DNA from: Crossaster papposus | Taxonomy: Eukaryota; Echinodermata; Asteroidea; Velatida; Solasteridae | Assembly: GCA_037893245.1 (NCBI GenBank) | Contig: JBAIAA010000875.1 | Span: 124,001-188,000 of the forward strand | Direction: 5' to 3' | DNA: 64,000 nt | Notes under the pieces: model-generated | Seen by the model: only the letters and a program-made list of their open reading frames with translations | What the model was told of the DNA's origin: nothing | Database searches by the model: none | Part shown: piece by piece, positions 46,501 through 55,500 of the stretch | Position numbering within the stretch: position 1 is the first letter of the stretch | How the letters are laid out: each line of letters begins with the position of its first letter | Translations under genes and position numbers: made by a program

Positions 46501-49500
46501 CACAAGTCCAGTCATAAAGCCAGTCATAAAGCCAGCCATAAAGCCAGTCATAAAGCCAGTCATAAGTAACTGGTTGAACAATGACAAAGGAATGCTCTTG
46601 TCAAAGCTCATTTGAATAGCTTGTGGTTTGAATTGGAACTGGAGGACTTGTGATGGACTTGTGATGGACTTGCAGGGACTTACAGGGACTTGTGATGGAC
46701 TTGACTACATCCCTGGGATTTTTGCACAGCTTAATTATAGTGGTAGGATTTTTAAAAAAAAATTGTAAGATTCAATTTGAATTCCACTGTTCGGTTTCGA
46801 TTTTTGAAAAACGAATATTTGAAATTAACCTAAAAAATTAATAAAATCTTCAAATTTTTGTGACATGGCTCAAGAAAATAACTACAACATCCTCTAATTT
46901 GCTCTATGGTCTCAGATTGTAACTAGTGGTTTTCTAGTGGTTTCTTTGGCCTGCCCATTTGACTTATCAGAGAGTTTCCATTCATTTTTTCCCACATTAT
47001 ATCTCTGGAGTGTTTTTGTAAAGATCCATGGTCACTGAATCCCGCAAACTATACCCAGTCATTTGGAGGGCAATTCACTCGACACCTCACCCATCACTTT
47101 TCGTTAGCATGATTGTCAGCTGGATGAGAACTTGGCAAAAAAATAAATAATTGTTATTCGGTTAGAAAAAAAATTGGGATAAGCAGATTTTGAAATCTCT
47201 GATATCTCCCACTAGTACTTGCTTATACCTCGTTCAATATCAACGTAAAGTTGGTCTATGAATGAATCCAATCTCTGTGTATCGTCACTTGACAACTCCA
47301 GAGCATCGCAGTTATGAACATACACACTCAGGGAACTAAACAGCAAAAAGAAAAAAGGAGTTAGTTGTAAAAATGAAGACAGGAAAGGTAGATTATTTCC
47401 AAAATGCGACATATATGCCATTTTGTTCACTTCTTAAATTAGACTGTTCTGTTCTGTCTGCCCATATGTGACCTGCTCTGTGAAAATGAGACAGATGTCG
47501 AAAATTTGACAAACAGAGTTATGTATACCATTAGAAAGAGTGCACTGTGATACACCGATTTTAATTTTGACGATTTTGCGAAATCTAAAAACCCCATTTA
47601 TGAGAAATCATGCATTAAACAAATTATTTCCCTTTAGGAGATGTATGCGATAGAAAACAAAACCGGTTTTTCTCACTAAATCTGATTTAATTTAGAAATT
47701 GAAAATATAGATTCTAACCAAGGTGAAAATCATGAAATAGGAATATCAAATTTTCGTACGAAAACCCCCCTCTCCGCGTTCAACCACCCAAATCTCGTAA
47801 GCGCACTGTGCGACATCTGACTCATTTTCACAGAGCGGGTCACATATACTTTCACACACTTTGACACACAGTTCGTGTTAGAGGACGTATATGCATGCAA
47901 TTTTTTTCATGAATTCAAAACGGATGAAACACGTCACAAGCAGAAATATCTGCCAGCGGCTGCCTCGCAGTGAGCGAGGCTGGAAATATCAAGGTGTGCT
48001 ACCCAAAGATGCCGGCCTGAACCAGTCTTGGATAGAGGTTCGTGAAAAACAATCCCGTGCCTGGGCCCGGTCATTGTCAAAAATAATTGACAATCAATTA
48101 CGACAATCAACAGCTCAGTCCACATTTCTACAGTTACAGATTGTAAACTCAACTCAAATTGGTTGGCATGTAGGGTCAAATAAAATTAGCATGCTTGGAT
48201 ATATGTGACCAGCTCCAGGAAAAGAGTTATAAAAATAGAGTTATGTACATTATTGGAAAGTGCAGGATATAAGCTTTCATTTGGTACACAGTACATCTCC
48301 ATAGCCCCTCCCGTTCCAGTGATATGGCGTTTTTGCATATCAAAAGCTTCCATGGAATTTAAAATACACAACTGAGAAAACAGGCTTTGAAACATAACCA
48401 AACTAAGACAATACATTAGAACCATGCACCCTTAAAATGTTTTTTTTTCTTCACTTTATTTATTGGAATCTAACTTTTTAGTTAATTAAATCTGAAACTT
48501 TGAATATTAAAGATGTCATTTAAGACAAAAAAATGAAAAGTTTGACAAAATAATTCACCATATTAACTTTAACCAGTTCGCGCCGGATGACGTATATAAA
48601 CGCAAAAATTCCCCCAAATTCAAAACGGATGACGCATAAACACGCCAAGTTCAAGTTCGGAAATGTATGTCAGCAGCGCACAAGGCCGGAAATGCGTGGG
48701 TGTGCTTCCCGGCACTATCAGCCTGAACACGCTTCGGATCGTGTTTCGTTAAAAATAATCCCGTCCGTCGGCTCGGCGATGTTAAAATAATCCCGGCGCG
48801 AACTGGTTAACAGGCCATCACTCATAAATGCATAGCGCGACTTATGTCACCTTTTCCTGGAGCGGGTCACATATTGAACGTTACACAATGCTCACTACAT
48901 AGTGCATACCAAACCGCTTCTCTCCAAATTTGAACCGCTTTTGTTAAACTTGACAATGTATTTGAGATTGACCCTTTACCTTGTTCCAACGCCTTGGGCG
49001 TTCATACCCATGAGAGCAATAAGTGACCGCAGACCACCTGGTGTAAACCACTGAAATATATGGACATGAAAATATATACTTGTTATTATAAAAGAAAAAT
49101 ACATGTACTTGCATACATGTACTTGCATACATGTACATGCATATCATTCACGACACAATTTGAGATTATGGAATAGCCTTCACAAGTAGGTATTTTGTCA
49201 AAAATCTACATTTTGTGCATTTTTGAACGGACATCAAATGATCCCAGGTGACCTTTGACCCCTGATTACAAGAGAGTTGTGATGAACCCCCAATTAAGCA
49301 AGGATCACTCAATCCAAGTTACATGAAAATCTATCGAAATCTGTAGACAAAGAAAGATTTGGAGCATATTTGAACAATGACCTCTAATTAGAGTAATGAC
49401 ACAAACATGACCTTTGAACTCAGTAAATTGATGCAGAATTGTGTCTCCCTACCCAAAGGTCACTACATCCAAGTTTCATAAAAATTCATTAAAACATGTG

Positions 49501-52500
49501 GAATTTATACATTTTTTTCACAAAAACATAACCTGAAACCTTAACATACGGTTTTGCGATATGGTCATACAGAATGTAGGACTAGTACCCCCAAAACGTT
49601 ATTTAGGCAACACAAAAATAAGAAAATTATTTAATTATTACACGACAGTGTCAAGAGATTTTAATATTCTGTTTTGATCAAGAAGGCTTTGAAACAGATC
49701 AGTTTAAAAAAGTAGCATCAAAATTTGTAAAAAAGCAGGACAAAAGTAGGACAAAATCTCAATAAGAGTAGGACTGTGGCGGGCTTTCAGAAGTACTTTT
49801 CTTTGATACTCACCCATGTCTACATCATGCCACATTTGGCATATTTTTTTACTCACAAGTCACAACACTTGTGTTTCGTCTCCATCAAAACTTTTGGAAG
49901 AACAGTTGGGGTTAATGAAAAAACCTTCTGCCACAAACTCTGTACATACCTGACTTATGCAATCTTCATACAGCGCTCCAGCCAACATACTCTGAAGTGT
50001 ATCAAGTTGTTCCTGCATATTAATCAAAAAATAACTGTTCATTAAAGGGATTGTATATGTTTGGTAATTACTCAAAAAATTAATGGAAATAAAAACTTAC
50101 TTGGTAAGAAGTACAGCAGCTTTGGATAGTATAATGCATTTTTAGAAACTTTTCAATGCGAAAGACTGCGGTTATGGAAAAAGATATCGCTTTTTATCCC
50201 CAAAAATTTGAATCTGAGAAGCGTTACTGCAGTGACGTTTCTCAGATTGTGTATTCCAATGCAGATTGTTCTTCCTACGTGGACATAACCGCTCCAGATT
50301 TTTTGGCAATATCTCAAAATCGCTACCACCTTTTGAAATGAAATTTGTACAGGTTAGTTTTATGGTATATATATCTATAACTATATAGGATTGAAACCAA
50401 CAGTGGGTTCTAATTACCAAACGTATACGATCCCTTTAAGCAGTTGGCCCGGACAATTAAGATACAGGGTGACCTATACAAAAACGAACAAGCATACTTC
50501 CACAATCCTAAGGTCAAAACTACCTCTACCAATAGATGGAGATTCTTTCTAGAAGAAAAATAATACCAAGATATCTCGAGTGGGCTAGTAGTTTTGTGAA
50601 GCACAGTCACGGTAATGAATATTGGATATTGCATAAGTTATGGTACATCGTCAAAGTTTATGGTACATATTTTGATGGTTTCCTAGTGCAAAGAAACTAA
50701 CAGTTGTGAGTCAATAGTGTGTAGTACTGTTTGTCAAACAAAATTACAGCTTTGCACAGTGTAAGATTCACTTCGGTAATTGTAAATATTCCAGTGAGTA
50801 TTTTAAGTTAATGTTAACCAGTTCGCGCCAGGATTATTTTAACATCACCGAGCCGAGGGGCGGGATTATTTTTAACAAAACTCGAATCCGAAGCGGGTTC
50901 AGGCCGATAGTGCTGGGAAGCACACCCATGCATTTCCGGCCTTGCTCGCTGTGACAGACATTTCCGAACTTGAACTTGGCGTGTTTATGCGTCATCCGTT
51001 TTGAATTTGGGGAAAACTTTGCGTTTATATACGTCATCCGGCGCGAACTGGTTAATGTGAAATTGAGGAATGCAGTCAGCCTTTATAGACCATATGCGAA
51101 TCAGCATCTTAGAGGGCAATGCCTTTGCATGTTATTAAACCTGCTGTGCATTCATTGTACACAGTATACGCCCTCTAAGATGGCCACTTTGCATAAAGTC
51201 TATAATGAGATAGCATCATTGAATATATTCTTTTTGGATCCTGTCTGTCTGCCAATAATAGTATATAAATCAGGTATCCTAGATAGTTTAGCCATTCCTA
51301 TTGGTCGAGAGCAGGACAACTTGGGTAGAAACTGCCGATAAAACATGCCCAGTTGGTTTTAAACACTTTGCCGTTGTGTCACATGAAATTTGCACGAGTG
51401 TGTGTAGCCAATTGTGTAAAAATTCTTGACCAACCTGGAATTGACTGCCAAGCAGCTTGTGAGCCAAGTCTTGCTCCTCGTTTTTAGCTTTCTGACAAAA
51501 CTGGCTGAATGCAGACAACACCGGCCCTTTGTTCTGTGCCTACATGTACAAAGGTTAAAAAAAAAATAGAAAAAAAATGTGTCATTTGCATTTAACAAAA
51601 AAAGGAAACAAAAGTGAAAAACAAATCTGATTATAAAATTGAATATTTTGAATGAATGGCAGCATGCATTTAGACTTTCATGTGAAAGAGTGACATCATC
51701 TCAACAAATTGGCACCTGATGGACCGACGGCTAAAAATCGCTATACCAAACGATCGCTATACCGAACAAAATCTGTGGATCCTGTGATGTTCGTAATAGC
51801 GGCGTTCCACTGTATTTACGACAAACGCAGAGTTTAAACAGCCATAACTTGTCAACATAAAGTCTGATTGAAGTGCAACAAACACTAGAGTAAAGAAATT
51901 TGTATTCTCTTTCTTAATACTTGCAAATCCTCATTTCAATCTCTGCCAAGTTCTGTCCCAATTTTGACAGAATGCCTCACAAATACTGAATAGCCGTCAG
52001 GCAGATTGGTGCACAATATGATATACATATAATCGTTCACTACTTGATGATACAAGCATGAAATTTGGCACACAGCCAGAGTATGTCGTGAGAAAGATAT
52101 CTGGCTATAGCGCCATTGCAGAGTTAACCTTTAAAAAATTGTAGGTAAAATAACATGCAATGGCAGCCATTTAAAATAAATTTAAAAATATTGCTTGTTA
52201 TTCTACCTATATGTGACCTGGAACCACAAAATGAGCGGAAAGTCGCACATGGCCAAAACGAGTTATTGGCCAAAAGTGTGAGGTCAGTTTCGAGTTGTTA
52301 ACGTTTTTACATATAAAACTTTCTTTATCATATCCCAAAATTGTATAGCTCAATTAAAACTCTAAAGTGTGTTTTTTGTGGCTAAATTGCACGGAGTGAT
52401 AGTTGGCATGGTTCACAGACTTTGAACTCTGTTTTCTCAAAACAAGAGAGCATGACTTCAGCAACTTCAAAAGAGTATAGCGCCGGCTAGTAATAAGCTA

Positions 52501-55500
52501 CAGCAACACACGATACCTCGTCTAAAAGCTTAGGACTTCTTCTTTCTAGAAATTGCAATAATGTCAACTTTGTTATTTTGCGACTTTCCACCTATTTCGT
52601 GGTGCCAGGTCACATATTTTCTTTCAAGGGACAAATCTGGAATGGCCCTATAGCCAAATATCTTACTCATGACATAAATATGATTGTGAGCCAAATTCCA
52701 TGCTTTTATCTTTCGATTCAAAAATTTTTCACCAATCTGACGGACTATAAATCACATGCTTCTTTAAACTCTTCCCTGCGATAGGCTTGTACCTTGTACC
52801 AACCTGCTTCACAGTGGCAATCATCTTGTGGATTAATGTAACGCTGGCTGTCTCTGGAGGGTAATGCATATTTCTGAGGAAAAATATCAACAAATGATTT
52901 AATAAATGTATAAGTTTTTCAATGAATTATTGAATTAGTGACAAATTTAAAACGGATTTTTTAAATTCCACAATTCGATTTTGATTTTGGAAACCCAATA
53001 TTCAAAACCAACCTTAAAGGCAAGATACACCATTTGCAGATATTGAAAATTGACTACCGATTTATTAACCCTAACCCCCTGGCCTTACTTTGAGCTAAAG
53101 AACTGCGTACTACAGAATACTACTTAGTATTTTGTAGCACTGGGTCTCTCTAGACTGATGATTGGTTGTGTACTGACAAAGTACAGATACTGCCAACTAC
53201 AAAATACTAATAGTGGCAATACAGGTCAGTAATACTAACCTGGCAAAAAATGCAGTAGTCCAGCCTTGACCCATTGCTGTGTCCCAAGTGACAATTTTTG
53301 CTGTAGAGTTTAGAACACCCTACACAGCATACATGGGCCATGCACACTCAGCAATCAGAGGGACCCAATGCTAAAAAGTACTATGAGTGCAATTAGGGGT
53401 GAAGTATCAAATACTAAAAATTACTACAGGCATTGCACACAAGTCAGTGAGAGTACTGCATACTACTTTTTACTACTAGTAGTAAAAAGTAGCATTAGGT
53501 AGGGTTAGGGTTAAGAAATGTCTTACTTATTTGAAAGCAAAATGATTGCGTTAGATATTTTATTTAAAAAAAAACACGATCGCCAGACGAGAACAAGAAG
53601 AACAACTGCCCGACGCGGTTGTAAACGAACGCCGTTTCTATTGCTTTTTGCTCGGCATCCATGATTGTAAACCTTCAGACAGGTCAGTTAAACGATATTT
53701 ACTATAAAATACAACCCCCCAAGTCCACCCATTCCTGATAATTCAAGCAATTACCAATGGTGTATCCTACCTTTAAAACAAATTTGAGCTCTCCATAATG
53801 ACAGTGGCACAGGCCCTACAAGAAAACAGCATAAACTTTTCCCATTTTGCTCCATGATCTCTGAATATAACTCGCTTTGAGCTAGTTATCTTCTTGGAAT
53901 ACAAACAACCTACTCATTCCACTTATAGCAGGGTCCATATGTAAAACAAAAATAGGCTCAGGTGTTGTCTGAGATGTAAAAATGATCTGAAAACAGTTTT
54001 GGAATGCTTGGTGGGGCCCTTTTTTTAAACATTTATGTTTCCAAATGTCTTTAGGGGTTTGGTCGCTTTTGGTGGCCATTTAAAAAAAAAGTCGGGGGTG
54101 GGGGGGGGGGGGGGGACACAAAAAAGTAAAACACAATATGTCCACACAAAAATCCACTGCACTTTTAGAGTAATGGACAATTTCGCCCACCAGTTGCAAT
54201 AAATTGTTGTTAATTTACTTTGATTGAACTTATGAACCGACTTGTGATTGACTTGTGATGGACTTACTTCCAGGTTTCTTGCAAGACGACCAAGGGATGG
54301 GTTGGATCAGGTGGTGACTGACCCACGCACAAGACCTGGTGGTACTGGGTTGCAGCTTGGTCCCTACACTCTGTACTGCAATAGGGAACCTAAATAAAGA
54401 TAGATTACATTATTTACAGATATCGAAACATTTTACCATCAAATTATTAATAAATATCTTATTATCTTACTTGTCTTATTTTGAAGGTAAATAATGATTC
54501 TAGGCATCCAGCAAAATGATTGCTCTAGTTATCCTATAATTGTTCCAAAAATTTAATTTTATAAACAAAATTAAAAACAATTGCCGGACGGCGATCGTGA
54601 AAAAAGCAAAGAACATAAGAACCACTGCCGGTTAAAAACAGTGCAGTTTTGCTTGCTTTTCTCAGCTTCCATGATTGTAAAACTTCGAACAGGTTAGTTA
54701 TATACGATATTTACTATAAAATACAACCCCCCCCAAATCCACCCATTCGTGATAATTCAAGCAATTACCAATAGTGTATCCTACCTTTAATTTAAAAGTG
54801 CATCAAAATAAAATTTTGTTTAAAGGGATGGTGCACGTGTCATCAATAAACCTAACTGGAAACAATGAAATATCTGGATGAATATTAAACTCTTTTGTTT
54901 CTTAAAATCCACCACTGGGTTGATGGTCCACATTATTTCTGAACTTTGTTTAGGCGAGAGAAAAATTGCCGTTACCCTCTTTTATCCAGAGTTGTGAACA
55001 AGTCCCCGCAAGTCCCCACAAGTACCTGCAAGTCCATCACAAGTCCGGTAGTCTCAAGTTAAGTCACTAGCTATTCAGATGAACTGTGAACTAGTTCGCG
55101 CCAGGATTATTTTAACATTTCTGAGCCGAGGCGCTGAATTATTTTTAACGAAACTCGATCCGAGGCGGGTTTGAATCAGGCCGATGGTACCGGGAAGCAC
55201 ACCCACACATTTCCGGCCTTGCTCGCTTCTGACAGACAATTTTCGGCCTTGCTCGTGTCGTGTTTATGCGTTTGAATTTCTGAAATTTTTTGCGTGTGTA
55301 CATATACTCCGGCGCGAACTGGTTAACAAAAGCATTCCTTTGTCATTGTTCAACCAGTTTACTTGCGACTGGCTTTATGAAAGGACCTGTGACAGGACCT
55401 GTGACAGGACCTGTGACAGGACCTGTGACAGGACCTGTGACAGGACCTGTGACAGGACCTGTGACAGGACCTGTGACAGGACCTGTGACAGGACCTGTGA

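Noticed and set aside
49860..49949. Extension of SMYD5 exon 6 through an open frame of 30 codons
   Set aside because: A strong donor (CAG/GTATGT) lies at 49949, the extension does not match the family, and the next exon resumes the alignment exactly.
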